This document shows positions 1-10,893 of a stretch of DNA of 64,000 nucleotides, piece after piece; position 1 is the first letter of the stretch; each line of letters starts with the position of its first letter. This DNA is from Oegoconia quadripuncta (Eukaryota > Arthropoda > Insecta > Lepidoptera > Autostichidae), in NCBI GenBank assembly GCA_949316235.1, contig OX438760.1:5334501-5398500 (forward strand), given 5' to 3'. The position numbers and the translations under genes are program-made. A model generated the notes under the pieces. It was not told the DNA's origin. It saw only the letters and a program-made list of their open reading frames with translations, and searched no databases.

Positions 1-59
1 GGACCTTTATAACAATATACAATACATACATAATATGTGTATTTATTTATTTGTTATAC

Positions 60-740
60 ATATATAACTTCACGACCTCTATCCTAAATTAGGTGGTCAG
101 AAATACCCTTGGGTGTTCCAAACATTAAAAACTTAATGCTTAGCAACATTCACTGCTCAACTTTCGAAATATATATATTTATTTTTTATTTTAAGAACAC
201 AAACAGTCAAAGCATCATACAAGAAACATTTTGGTAAAATAATAATTCTTTGACAAACAGTGTCCACAGATAAAATTTTTCAGAAAACATATTTCATTTA
301 ACACCACCAGAACTATAACAGACAAATACATCGACATGCCAAAAAAATATATTTTTATGTACCTATGTGCAATGGATCCCAAAAGCGCACGAACATCCAC
401 AGCCCCGGCTTCTCTGTTTTTTTTATAATCATTTTTTATGTAAATTATATGTTATTCTTGTGCAGTAAATTATACTACATTAGAATAATACTCGATTCTT
501 GCCATAAACAAAAAGTGTTTGATAAATAAGAATACAGGGAGCCGGAGATACCCACGCACTTCTGTGGATTACCATACCATTATACCAAATATAATATATA
601 GTGAAATATACTGAAATGCAGACGTGACAGTGCAAATTTATGGATGTTTTTGGGTAGAAAATCCCATAGTCTCCTTTTACGACACCCACGGGAAGAGATG
701 GGTTAATTCTATTCTATTTGAGTACCGAAATCTAGCCTAT
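60..740 (+). repeat. Interspersed repeat family R, copy 1 (interrupted)
   Basis: Two blocks (about 60-185 and 595-740) match, in order, the repeat seen again at 2395-2640, 6300-6520, 26005-26290 and reversed at 28645-28775. Shared landmarks are a CACGAC/CACGTC start, a TCCAAACAT stretch, GAAATATAC next to an ACGTGACAG run, and GACACCCACGGGAAGAGA near the end. The blocks are separated by about 400 bp of unrelated AT-rich sequence, which looks like an insertion into the copy. I believe this is a common lepidopteran LINE-type repeat, but I see no reverse-transcriptase frame here, so the class is an inference. Confidence 0.55.
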
Positions 741-744
741 ATCT

Positions 745-1250
745 AGAATGATAGAAACAGGTTTGTTCCTAATTTTTCACTGTTGTAGCTACACATAGGG
801 AACAAGCAAGACAGATTTGTGATTTTTTTGTCATTTGTATTAGGCATAACGCAATATTGTAGTGAAATTCAAATGGAGGTAGAAACAAAAAATACTTGGT
901 AAACCAGTTATCATTTTGTTTAAGATTTGCATCTCTTCCGGTTAAGGCTCAATCTCTGCGACGCAGTTAGGGCGACCACAACGCCATGTCATATGCAATA
1001 ACCAACCCTCTTCTAAAATGAGTACGTATATATGCGTTCTAATTTTCTTTTATTTTTCCTTGCACCGTAACATGATATAACTTTTTGTGTTTATATCTTT
1101 TATCCGACTACGGCAAAACCTATAGAGGTTTATTGTTTTAGCAAGGCTTTGTAAATATGATTATTTTATTATCATCTATTCCCTCAGATTACCATTCGTC
1201 ATACTTTGACAATAGATGACTGTTAAATTCAAAACAAGTTAAATTTATTT
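745..1250. other. Intergenic, nothing recognised
   Basis: AT-rich sequence with no long open frame and no repeat that I could match elsewhere in the window. Confidence 0.5.
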
Positions 1251-1254
1251 TGTT

Positions 1255-1915
1255 CATGTATATGTCGGGGAAACGCAGGAACAACAGTTAGCGACTGGGA
1301 CGGTGCCAGCCTCTCGTGGTACAGGGTAACGCAGGAAACGGCGATATTATGTCAAGCTAATAAAGGCGAATGCGATATCAGAAAGAAACTAGTATTTAAT
1401 AGAACGAGGTAGTGATCACGTTCACGGAACACGGGTCCGATGATCTTTAAGGAGGCAATTACAGACCACATACCCACACTTCATTCTTAATATTAAATTC
1501 TGATATTTGAACCTGAGATACGTACCGGTAAAGGGTAAACAGTTGCATGCCCCTCATGCCATCCAACTTGGCCCTCGCATGCGGTCTGTCAGATTCAGAT
1601 ACAATCCCCCGTGCTCAAATTCCATGACCAACTTCTTAATAAGTAACAACCCACCGGATTCTTCCAAGCGTCGGTGATAGTAGGTATATTAGAGGCACTC
1701 ACGTTCATTGATGTGTTTAGTAGTGACGACTGGTAGCAATATGAATATTCATTTTTGATGTCCGGACCTAACATTACTGTAAATGCCAGTACCGCGCCAT
1801 TTCCAGCGCCACCAGGTCTTTTAGTAAACCGCGTATTATGATAGTCATGCGATAACCTAAATTATAAATTCCGTCGATAATTTATCGCTATCTTCGATAT
1901 ATATTATATTGAGAA
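1255..1915 (+). repeat. Duplicated block D, copy 1
   Basis: This block aligns in order with 29815-30325, which lies just upstream of the first coding exon of the 30390 gene. Shared landmarks include GACGGTGCCAGCCTCTCGTG, ATATTATGTCAAGC, CATGCCATCCAACTT-like text, TCGGTGATA, CCTAACATTACTGT, ACCGCGTAT.ATGATAGTCAT and TAATTTATCGCTATCT. The copies differ by many substitutions and indels, so the duplication is old. It is either an unclassified mobile element or a segmental copy of a 5' flank. No open frame is conserved between the copies. Confidence 0.7.
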
Positions 1916-2024
1916 ACACAATAAAGCGTTTACAAACAAACTACTAAAGACAGCTATACTTTTAAACTTTGACTTATGAGGAAATTTCGAGAAGTGGGTT
2001 TTAAGTCTTTGAGCGTATGTGATC

Positions 2025-2105
2025 ACGTGAACGAATGACGTTCATAAGTGCATATTGTATTGCCTACATGAATAAATGATTTTCATTTCATTTTCATTTC
2101 ATTAT
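2025..2105 (+). repeat. LINE 3' tail with ATTTC-type microsatellite end
   Basis: The string GACGTTCATAAGTGCATATTG followed by ATGAATAAATGATT and a TTTCATTTCATT run recurs at 23250-23315, and a reverse-oriented relative lies at 33795-33945. A conserved 3' end running into a short tandem repeat is typical of CR1/RTE-like LINE tails. No coding part remains. Confidence 0.5.
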
Positions 2106-2394
2106 ACATACCTATTAATGTTTTGTTTGCTACTATTTATAAGTCTTTTGGCAGATACCATAAATTATATTGTCCTGTGGCGAGAGACATAGCTAGCTTG
2201 TTTATATGATTTCACATAAATGGAAAACTAAGAAAGCCGTATGAAATTTCACAGTTGCGTGACTAATAAATTATTCCTAGGGAATATCCGTGGGAAAAAT
2301 AGACTGCCCCTGGTATACTAAATTATTCCAATTATTTTCGATTTAAAATTTATTGGAAATGGGGATGATATCACTCATTATGTTTTTCCCAAAT

Positions 2395-2640
2395 GAGGTG
2401 ATCAGAGATATCTCAAACATTGATGTTAAAAGAGTAAAGCTTCAAACAACATCCACGGTTCACCATTAGATGCACACTATTACACACGTGACAGGAGGCG
2501 AGCTCATCGCGGTTAAAACGTGTAAAACAATAGATGTTTTTCGGTGGAAAGTCCCTTAGTCGCCTTTTATGACACCCACGGGAAGAGACGGGTTGGTTAT
2601 ATTCTTTATACGTGCCGAAACCACACAGCAAAGGTATATC
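2395..2640 (+). repeat. Interspersed repeat family R, copy 2
   Basis: The copy runs continuously from the GATGTTAAAAG/ACATCCACGGTTCACC part to the GACACCCACGGGAAGAGA end, with ACACGTGACAGG and GGTGGAAAGTCCCTTAGTCG between. An open frame of 107 codons on the opposite strand over 2413-2736 is only a shadow of this repeat. Confidence 0.55.
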
Positions 2641-3099
2641 ATATTTAAAGTCCAATAAGTTTTGGGACTTCCCACTGACGATTATTTGCAACTTTGGATC
2701 AAATTTACTAATGGAAATTATCAGCAACGATTTCAAATGCTCCTCTGTTAATTATCTGTAAATATTTTTGTATATCCAGAGATCATTTTTTCACACAGGG
2801 CTAGACCAAGGCCCTTGAGACCTAGGTTGAGTGTGACGCTTACGCTAAAACCTTTGGAGATCCCTGGTGTAAACTATCATGAGAAAACGCGTGTCCAGTG
2901 ACTCATGCATATAACAATGCGAGCTAACCGAGCAAGTAACCCGCCTCATTCAGCTACTTGCATGAAATAACTAAAACCGTAGGCAAAAGCTACCGCATGC
3001 TACGCCGTAGCTGTGGTTACGATATTAGTTTTTCCTACATATAAATGACTAGCTTAGAAAAAGCCTGCGTTAAAAAAACTTTATCGTGAATATTTTTAA

Positions 3100-3300
3100 T
3101 TTGCTTGTCCCGCGAGAACTACTCACTTTGTCGGGATAAAATATCCTATGTCTTAATCCATTCTAAGTATATGTATACCAAATTTCATCCAAATCAGTTC
3201 ATCTGGTTCGCCGTGATTGAGCAACAAACAAATAAACAAACGAATAAATATCCAAACTTTCGCATTTATAATATTAGTTAGATTAGTTAGATTTTTTTTT
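3100..3300 (+). repeat. Interspersed repeat with phrase 'GTGATTGAGCAACAAACAAA'
   Basis: The order CCCGCGAGAACT, ATATCCTATGTCTTAATCCA, ACCAAATTTCATC and GTGATTGAGCAACAAACAAA is the same as at 23080-23410, where the block starts with CGCCCGCGGC. Fragments of the same family sit at 28950-29010 and 59200-59235. It is widespread in Lepidoptera and non-coding here. Confidence 0.5.
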
Positions 3301-3790
3301 AATATACATAGGAGAAAATTTTAAAATAATAGTATCCGCACAAGTTGCGTCCCATACCAAGGTGCGCCCCAAGCACCAGCAGGGTACTAAGGTGGCTCCA
3401 TCAGGTCATTTCCTATCGTCCCTGAATAAGCCACAAGGCTCCAGAGACGCCTGGACTCAAGCCACAAGGCTCCGTGTCTAGGTTCTGGGAAGGAAGAACA
3501 TGTAACCAGCAGACTCTTTTTCCGAGACTGCCAGTAGACATGCACGCTAAGTGTCGCCTTGACAATTGGCCAATAGCTCCTGGTGGGTTGTGCTTAGAGC
3601 TGGCTTGTCCCATAAGCTCTGGCTTCCCAAATCTGAAGGACAATCCTCTGCCGGATATGACGCACATCAGGCAGATCTGGCCTCCGACAAGCAGGATACC
3701 TCTGCATCAACGAGCGTATGGGAATTTAATATCTCACTGATGAGAGGGAGTGTGCTGTAAGCGGAGGAAAGAAAAGCAGGGAGTGCCAGA
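3300..3790. other. Unclassified GC-richer block
   Basis: This stretch is clearly GC-richer than its surroundings and has overlapping 65-90 codon open frames on both strands, none with a motif I know. The phrase GCCACAAGGCTCC occurs twice within 40 bp. It could be the 5' part of a retroelement or an old coding remnant. I do not assign a function. Confidence 0.25.
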
Positions 3791-3799
3791 CTAGAGGTA

Positions 3800-4300
3800 C
3801 TATACTATATATATTAGTTAGATACTTTTCCGAAATATAAATATAGATATACTGAACCGTGATACTTTTTCTCATTTTCAAGTTAATTAGTTTTGAAGTT
3901 ATCAAATTAATTAATAAAGAATAACAAAATATATCATTATTGTCATATCAGCCACTGCCAACCTCCCCAATAGTACAGAGCGATCGATTGAAAGCGACCT
4001 GCATCTTCCCGCTACTTCATCAGGTCGTTCGTCTACTTTGCTCCTCTCCCCTCCAGAACCCAATGGCCATCGGTTATTCGAGCTATGTGCTTCGAAATAT
4101 ATACCTATTTGTTTCTTATGTGTCACGTTTCAGTTACCTATTTCTGTTATACATGTTATAATCATGTGTAATTGTTTTTGACATCCATATTCATTAGTTC
4201 ATGTATCGACTCTATTATGTAATTGTATCTTTTGTTGTATTTTTTAATTTTTTTAATTTTGTTTTATAGAGTCACTGGCTAATATTTGCATGTCTGTTTC
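3800..4300. other. Intergenic, nothing recognised
   Basis: AT-rich sequence with only short open frames and no recognised motif. Confidence 0.4.
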
Positions 4301-4392
4301 CAGATTGAATACAATGAGCTTTTATAAGAAATAAGATCTATGTTACTACTGTATTCTCGCAAATAAACGATTTATCTTATCTTATCTTATCT
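4300..4392 (+). repeat. LINE-like tail ending in a (TTATC)n microsatellite
   Basis: A unique-looking 3' segment containing AATAAACGA ends in TTATC repeated five times. The arrangement is that of a LINE 3' end whose terminal repeat is a short microsatellite. No coding part is visible upstream. Confidence 0.4.
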
Positions 4393-4399
4393 GAATTCA

Positions 4400-5220
4400 G
4401 ACATAATGTGGCAGACAGGCTGGCCAGAGCGTAGCAGAGAAATGAAATTTCTATCTCATGTTTACATCTATCATGCCGTATCCACGTTACAGGCAACTTA
4501 CAATGGGTATATAATTATATTTATACACAGAAATGTACACCTAGCAGGATTGTGCGGTGGCGGCGGACAGTACGGATTCATGCATATGTTTCAGACTAGT
4601 GGCCACGTGGCAATCAGTTTTAAAGCCGCCCCATATAGGCCACCAACTTGGCTTAACCTTCAATTGAAAACAATGGCTCCAACTAAAACAATATTCCTTT
4701 CTATATCATGATGTCTGGAAATATTTATTATCAGCATCACATTATGTAATTCTCATAAGACGTGAAACAAATTTCTTGTGTTTAAGCAGAGTTTAGCAAA
4801 CAAGCACTGTAAGTTTGTTTAATGTTACCTCACGGATTTCTCTTTGTGTATGTTCTTGGAAGCCGTGAGAGACGTTTTGGCGCGCTGCGTACCATTCTCA
4901 TGTTTTCATTTCTCGGAAATTGCATTTATACCGTACCTACATGTAGACCACGGTGAACGTACCATGATCAAATTGAGGACGTCTTAAAGAAAGGCCAAGT
5001 CAAGAGTACCCTAAACCGACGAGCATGTATAAACAATCTTATGAAAGTGAATGCAGTAAAAGAGGTGTGTCAAGATCGTAGCAAGTGGAAGTCTGTGGTC
5101 TCCACCTACCCCTAGCAGAAGAGTTAATGGTCAACCATATAAACCAATTTACAAAGTTGCTCGTCACAATATGCGAACTTAAAAGGGGGCCTTTTTGTTG
5201 TATGATAAATAATTTTCAAA
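4400..5220. other. Intergenic, nothing recognised
   Basis: There is one 101-codon open frame at 4406-4711, but its composition and sequence suggest no protein family and no splice context supports it. Confidence 0.4.
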
Positions 5221-5670
5221 TGGTAGCGACACACGAAAGGTACGGCACCGATAATTAAGCTGAATACGCTCGCAGTGTTTTTAAGTTACCTATGACACAT
5301 CAGCCGAAATTACGCGGCGTTCAGCATAGTCCCGAACCTTTCGTCTAGCGACTGTTTCCGCGAAAACGTCTTCAAGCAAGCGACACATCACGCGACGCGT
5401 TACGCGACCACATGTTCGGCCAGCGTAGTTGAACGTTCAGCGCGCGCTTTCAAAGCGGAGAGCGGCAACGACGCGGTCCTGTTCAACAATGACTAACCTC
5501 TCTCTTTCAGTACAAGTGTCCTCCGCCTCTTTTAGTGACCACACCGACACAGAAGACGACGACGCCACGTATTTTAATTAATTGCGCGTTCGGTGCGTTT
5601 GGTGTGTCATGCAACCCGAATACTACGACCGATAAATCAGCCGCTCAAGTGTCGGCGCAGTAGCTTCCGC
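5220..5670 (+). other. GC-rich island with an acceptor-like site and an acidic short frame
   Basis: Around 450 bp is much GC- and CpG-richer than the flanks, with many CGCG words. A strong acceptor-like site (CTCTCTTTCAG, ending 5510) is followed by a frame that ends at 5581 in SFSDHTDTEDDDATYFN. A Ser/Asp-rich terminus of this kind is common in accessory proteins of DNA transposons, and CpG density of this kind is also common at promoters. I cannot choose between a transposon remnant and a CpG-rich regulatory region. Confidence 0.25.
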
Positions 5671-5699
5671 AGGTGTGTCCCTACACTTATAAGTTTTTT

Positions 5700-6300
5700 T
5701 GATTTTTTTTTTAAATATTCATCTTGTAAAGCCTAAGTAACTGTGATAGTTTTCCTTGTGATATATACAATTTTTTTACGTATCCAAAAACAACCGTTTA
5801 GCTGGCAGGGGGGACGCTTCACTATTTCACGACCTAGTTTGCTTTTTCAAAATTTTATTTTACGCGTGATTAATATGTATACTCATGCCAAAGTACTAGT
5901 ACTAAGAGGCAAAGCGACGGACAGACGGACGAGACAAAACTATCAATAACAATAAATAATTAACAACTAAAACGCCAATCAATTCCGTCAGGCTTACAAA
6001 CCGAAACATTGTATAGGTTATAGAAATAGCCCTAGCAATTTTGATTTGACATAATAATCGTCTGATCAATAGACAGGCGGGGCCGGGCCGCGGGCAACGT
6101 GATTTGTAATCAAAGCACCCCCTCGCCGCAGGCATTGTATCTCTATAAATTTTGATCTATTCCTGATAGGTACTTTGGGAGTCGTGATTTATTGGATAGT
6201 GGTATACGTGTCGAAAAAGTTTTACTATCGACAAAATTGTAATATTCATTCGATGCACACGCACAATCCTATATTTTAGGCTACATAATATACACACAAC
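5700..6300. other. Intergenic, nothing recognised
   Basis: AT-rich sequence with no coding signal. Confidence 0.4.
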
Positions 6301-6520
6301 ACGTCACGACTTTTATCCCAAGTGTGGTCAGAGAAATCCCAAACATAAGTGTTAGGGTGGTCCAAACATTTATACTATAACATCCAACATCCACGGTTCT
6401 CCTGTTGAAATATATATAAAAACACACGCGATAGGGGATAAGCCCATCGCCGTTAATACGTGCAAGTCTTTAAATGTATTTTTGGTGGAAAATCCTTTAG
6501 TCACCTTTTAGGACGGAAAG
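6300..6520 (+). repeat. Interspersed repeat family R, copy 3
   Basis: It runs from ACACGTCACGACTTTTATCC through TCCAAACATT and ACATCCACGGTTC to TTTTTGGTGGAAAATCC. The GGGAAGAGA terminus is eroded, and the copy is cut off where the LINE tail at 6537 begins. Confidence 0.55.
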
Positions 6521-6536
6521 AATGAAAGGAAATGGA

Positions 6537-6740
6537 TTACATAAAACAATCAATCAATCAAGTACACTTTATTGCACAAAAATTCTACAATACACTTCAT
6601 AAATATAGCTTCAAAAAAATAATAATTGTACAGCCAGGCGGTCTTATAAGTATTAAGCGATTTCCACCAGACAACCTTTGGGTAGAGAAAAAAGGAGAAC
6701 GGGATAAAAGCAAGTGGGTTGTGCACCAATGATTTCAAAA
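6537..6740 (-). repeat. LINE 3' tail, (ATTG)n-ended family L, copy 1
   Basis: On the minus strand this reads GACCGCCTGGCTGTACAATT, then TTGTGCAATAAAGTGTA, then a TTGATTGATTG tail. The same end occurs reversed at 12125-12345 and 23715-23850, and forward at 59771-59815. CR1-type LINEs characteristically end in short microsatellites of this kind. Only the 3' end is present. Confidence 0.55.
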
Positions 6741-6744
6741 ATAT

Positions 6745-7510
6745 ATAAAATAATAGGTACCTACTAAATCATAGATATAAACATACATACGTTAGATATG
6801 AACATCAACTTACATGCAATGATAGTGTAAAATATACCTACATATATAGTGATAAATTATTATACAGGATGTTCGGCAGATCGTTGAACATACGAAAATG
6901 GGGGGTAGGTGGTGTGGTTTCCTACCTATTAACCTCTGTGTCCTCTCTTTCCTTTTTATAATTCCGCGGGTCAAGTATCTCGGCGCGCCTGTCAAATTTT
7001 CGAAAATACCTGCGGTGTTAAAAACGTTTATATAGATACTCTTCTACTGGGTGTATTTGTATCTAATCTGTGAAAAGCTATAGCTACGGGAATATATTAT
7101 CTATGGATATAATGAATGAACACTACTACAGCTATAATACAAAAAATCAGAAAAATGTTACGAGTTGTAATATGTAGGTATACCTATATCCACGATATAA
7201 TTAGTATTTTTACGGAAAGTACAGACTTATTTCATGTTTTTCTTAAAAAAACGGGTAATTCAATAAATTGTTATGAGAATTGGAAGCTCTATGGCCAGGT
7301 TCCTAAGCCTGTTCTAATAAAAAACAGTAGTTGGAATTCTATGCCTATGCTCCACCCACAGAGAAAAAAAATATTTTCGCAAATACAGACTAAATATCAT
7401 AGCTAACATGACATGGCGCACATTATTGGATGCGGAATTTAATAGAGAACAAGTTCAAACACAGTCCAAAGGAATTGGAACTCTATAATCATTACAATTG
7501 AGAGTTGAAG
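6745..7510. other. Intergenic, nothing recognised
   Basis: AT-rich sequence. The 96-codon open frame at 7116-7406 has no recognisable motif. Confidence 0.4.
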
Positions 7511-7514
7511 GTCG

Positions 7515-7600
7515 GGTGTACCGCCGACACCGATCGGTGTTCGCGAGTGTTGAAGGTATAAAAGGTATTTTGGACACCGGTCGGTGTCGGCGTCCGCCTA
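7515..7600. repeat. Pair of GC-rich dyads
   Basis: The words CCGACACCGATCGGTGT and ACACCGGTCGGTGTCGG are each near-palindromic and are also reverse complements of each other, separated by about 35 bp. In AT-rich surroundings this stands out. It could be a transposon terminus or a transcription-factor site cluster. I see no adjacent gene. Confidence 0.35.
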
Positions 7601-7619
7601 CAGGTTAAGGCAATAAAAA

Positions 7620-8140
7620 AAAATCCTGGTCATAAAAAATTTTATATACGATTTTTTTATTTTTTTTATAGAAATTCTACCATTTTTATGGGAATGAACC
7701 CCTGTAACTTTTTGTTTTTTATAGCTAGGTCCATTTTTTTTTATTAGAATCTTAGGGGATTGTAGGCTCTAATGAAATTGATATTTGTTGCAATTTGTTA
7801 CTAGAAACAAAGTTGTGGGCCATCAAACATAAAAAAGTTTTAAAAAAAAAATTTAAAGCCCAACTTTATACTATTAACATATACAATATATGTGACACCA
7901 AACAAAGAAAATAATGGATACTATAATTATCAAATCTCAGAACCACGAATGTGGCAACAGTCAAGACGCTAGAAAATGTGCCTTGACTTGTGCTCTAAAA
8001 GGAAAATGATGATTGTGCACGACGTATAGACTCGGGAAGGGCGTTTCATAAACGGATTGCCATAAACAATTATGTAATGTACCTAATTTCTGGAAAGTAT
8101 TGAATTTTTTACAATATTAAAAAAAATACTTAAAATAAAC
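7620..8140. other. Intergenic, nothing recognised
   Basis: Strongly A/T-homopolymer-rich sequence with no coding signal. Confidence 0.4.
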
Positions 8141-8222
8141 TACCTATACCAATAACTTCTATTTCACTTACCTAATATGCCCTTCTTTTTTCCTTACGGT
8201 AAAAAAACTCATCCAGTATAAT
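8141..8222 (+). mobile_element. MITE family M3, right end only
   Basis: The end TTCCTTACGGTAAAAAAACT plus the preceding TAACTTCTATTTCACTTACC block match the right terminus of the complete copy at 23418-23933 (where the left terminus is its inverse). No matching left end was found upstream, so this is a truncated copy. Confidence 0.6.
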
Positions 8223-8610
8223 CTCTGGTGGAAACGCTGGTATTATTGTGGAATATCACATAAACAAACAAATAATCCCATGGGAAATTTCAGTAGACCA
8301 GACACTACAGATAAAATATCCAAATTTGATTTCACTCGAAAAATACGAATGTAAAGTTGTCAAGTTTGTCAGTATGCAAGCAGGAAACGGCCATGGGTCG
8401 GTGGGCATTTGGCCGGTCGTCATTCCCCGGAGACTTCAGGGTCAGAGATATGTATTTTCAACGTTATTAGGGGCAAAAAGCACTTACCATGTGCGTTGTA
8501 CCATGATATGATAACTCGCATAAGATCACCGCGTGTCATTTTTTTTTTAATCTTATTTATTTTATAAGCCATACATCATATGATTAAGCCGGCTTAAAAT
8601 TAAAAAAAAT

Positions 8611-9036
8611 TGACGATCGATTGGTGTAGTGGATAGTGACCCTGTCAGCGAAACCAACGGTTGCGGGTTCGAATCTCGCGACGGGTAAATGTTTGTGTGA
8701 TGAATATGAACATATATTCCTGAGTCATGGATGTTAATATAAATATTTATGTATTGTTAATATTATGAATAAATGTTCGTATCTAACCCGCACAATTGAT
8801 TTGGTTGGTGGTAAGGCATTTTAAATGGCCGCCTGACTAGCTACCACGCATCTTATCTAAGTCTGCCGCCAAACAGCAATGTTAGTAGCATTGTTGTGTT
8901 GCGGTTGTCAGAGCTAAGATAGCCAGTCCCCCAAATAAGACGGGATTTCCGGGTCAGAACACTTCCACCTTCGGCCTCGTCTTCACTTAACATCAGGTGT
9001 GATTGTGGTCAAGTGCTAAGCCGTTGTGCATAAAAA
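8611..9036 (+). mobile_element. SINE S2 fused to a 5'-truncated SINE S1
   Basis: The first part (8611-8790) is a tRNA-derived head with an A-box-like GATTGGTGTAGTGGATAGTG and a B-box GGTTCGAATC, followed by the S2 body (GTGTGATGAATATGAAC, GAGTCATGGATGTTAATAT). From about 8795 it becomes the S1 body (GGTGGTAAGGCATTTTAAATG, AGATAGCCAGTCCCCCAAAT) ending in GTGCATAAAAAA. S1 has lost its own tRNA head, so this may be a composite SINE or an S1 truncated against S2. Confidence 0.7.
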
Positions 9037-9039
9037 ACT

Positions 9040-9456
9040 CTCGGAAGTTCCAGTGCATACATCCCGGCTCTATCATCATATCAGCTCAACGGTACCATAA
9101 TATTGCATTGTCACCGTACTTACATAAATATGCCAAATTTCAGCTCAAACAGATACCAGCAAGTGGTTGGAAATGGATTGCAAATTTTGAAACGGACAAC
9201 TTACATACGAAAATAGCAAGCGAAATAAAGAGCTTGTAAAAAGTTATAATACACCATTTGATTAATAACCTTGGCAGGTCTCTTCGTTATACTATAACTG
9301 AAATAAATTGATGCTAGATTAATCCACTAGTTAGGTACTTCAGAAATATGAATTACGTAACGTTGCGAAACCAACATCGTTCAATTTCATCACTTCTTCA
9401 AGAATTCTAACCATAACTTCAGTTAATGGTTAGAACAATCAAATTAATACCTGTTT
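9040..9456. other. Intergenic, nothing recognised
   Basis: A 78-codon frame at 9003-9239 overlaps the end of the SINE and shows no motif. Confidence 0.4.
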
Positions 9457-9597
9457 ACGACCTGTTTGGTGTAGTGGTTGACCCTAGCCACTATGTCTAG
9501 AGGTCGCGGGTTCGAATCCCACTAGGTGCATAATGAATACGGACATATCTACGCGTGTTTTAAATGTTTACCTTTATAATATGTACTACTCTGTGTA

Positions 9598-10893
9598 AAA
9601 AGTATCGGGAATATGTCAATAAAAAGACCCGCGTAAAAGAGGTCGTTCTAATTTTTTTACTGCATGTTGGTAGCACTGTACTGATTTAGCGCGCAAAATT
9701 TGAGCGGGATCTGTCATTTAATTTGTTTTAAACTACACTTTTTGTTGGTCATAGTTTTGAGTCCTCGGCGATTTTTACAATGGAAAATATTGTTGAACAA
9801 AGAGTGTGCCTTAAATTTTGTGTTTCAAATGATATTTCATGTGGTGAATCACTAAAAATGTTGCGAAATACCTACGGCGAATCGTGTATATCGAAAACAA
9901 GGGCTTATGAATGGTATAAGGCTTTTAAAGAAGGCCGAGAAGTAGTAGTAGACTTGCCTCGTTCTGGTAGACCTTCAACCGCTACGATCAAAGAAAACAT
10001 CAACAGAATCAAGAAGCTAGTGCTCGAAAATCGACGTATGAGTCTGAGAGAGTTGGCTAGTGAGGTGAACATATCTTTTAAGTCCGTCCACAACATTCTC
10101 ATTGACATTTTAGGCATGAAACGCGTCGCCGCTCGACTAGTTCCAAAAGAGCTCAATTTTGTTCAAAAAGCGCAGCGAAAGCATGTCGCTGAAGACATGG
10201 TTTCCCGAGCTTCTACGGATCCGACCTTTATGAAACGTATAATAACTGGCGACGAGACATGGGTTTATGAGTACGACATGCAAACAAGCCAACAGTCTTC
10301 AGAATGGCGTCTCGAAAACGAGCCGAAACCCAAAAAACCGCGGCAAAGTCGCTCCAAAATCAAGGTGATGCTGACAGTTTTTTTTGACTACCGTGGTGTG
10401 GTTCACTCCGAATTCCTTCCAGAGGGAGAAACAGTGAATAAAGAATATTATTTAGGCGTCATGAAGCGTTTGCGTGAGAGTATCCGCCGAAAACGTCCAG
10501 ATTTGTGGCAACACAACTCATGGATGCTGCACCATGATAATGCACCATCACACACAGTCATTATAGTGAAAGAGTTTTTAGCGAAAAATTCAACAAAAGT
10601 TCTCGACCAAGCACCGTATTCACCTGATATGGCTCCGTCTGACTTTTTTTTATTTCCCAAGTTAAAATTACCACTTCGAGGAAAACGTTTTGAGTCGATA
10701 GAAGCCATAAAAGAAAATTCGCTGAATGAGCCAAAGGCCATACCGCAAATAGCCTATGAAAAATGTATGGAAGACTAGGTGAAGCGGTGGAGATGTTGTA
10801 TTGCAAGCGATGGGGCCTACTTTGAAGGCGATAAAATAAATTTAGATGAATAATTTGTATTTTTTGTTTTATTGACAAATTCCCGATACTTAG
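9598..10893 (+). mobile_element. mariner transposon, 1296 bp, complete ends
   Basis: The left terminus AAAAGTATCGGGAATATGTC and the inverse of the right terminus, CTAAGTATCGGGAATTTGTC, continue to match through CAATAAAA. TIRs are about 27 bp with a few mismatches. TA dinucleotides at 9596-9597 and 10894-10895 are the expected mariner target duplication. The length is standard for mariner. It carries one transposase frame with a premature stop near its C-terminus. The element sits inside a SINE, so it arrived after that SINE. Confidence 0.95.
9780..10778 (+). pseudogene. mariner transposase, C-terminally cut by one stop codon
   Basis: This cut-and-paste DDD transposase would bind the TIRs and move the element at TA sites. 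The 332-residue frame has an N-terminal helix-turn-helix region (about residues 5-110, with WYKAFKEGRE and DLPRSGRPS). The catalytic triad is D158 (TGDETW), D253 (HHDNAPSH) and D288 (YSPDMAPSDFF). The spacing of 34 residues between the last two fits mariner D,D34D. The frame stops at TAG 10776-10778 after KCMED. The same frame then continues for 24 codons, with the family's usual KRW...SDG.YFEGD ending, to TAA at 10851-10853. Family members have Trp after the E-D, so TGG to TAG is the likely change. All three catalytic Asp are intact. Whether the 24-residue loss inactivates it is unknown. The sequence resembles the cecropia/irritans group, but the subfamily is uncertain. Confidence 0.93.

Noticed and set aside
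3413..3760. Overlapping 64-88 codon frames on both strands
   Set aside because: The region is GC-richer and so lacks stops by chance. No motif or splice-consistent exon was found; I list it only as an unclassified block.
9480..9530. Genuine tRNA genes (A- and B-box-like motifs at many sites such as 8640-8690, 9480-9530, 36050-36120 and 55100-55175)
   Set aside because: Each is continued by the same conserved non-tRNA body and tail, and the cloverleaf cannot be completed. They are SINE heads.
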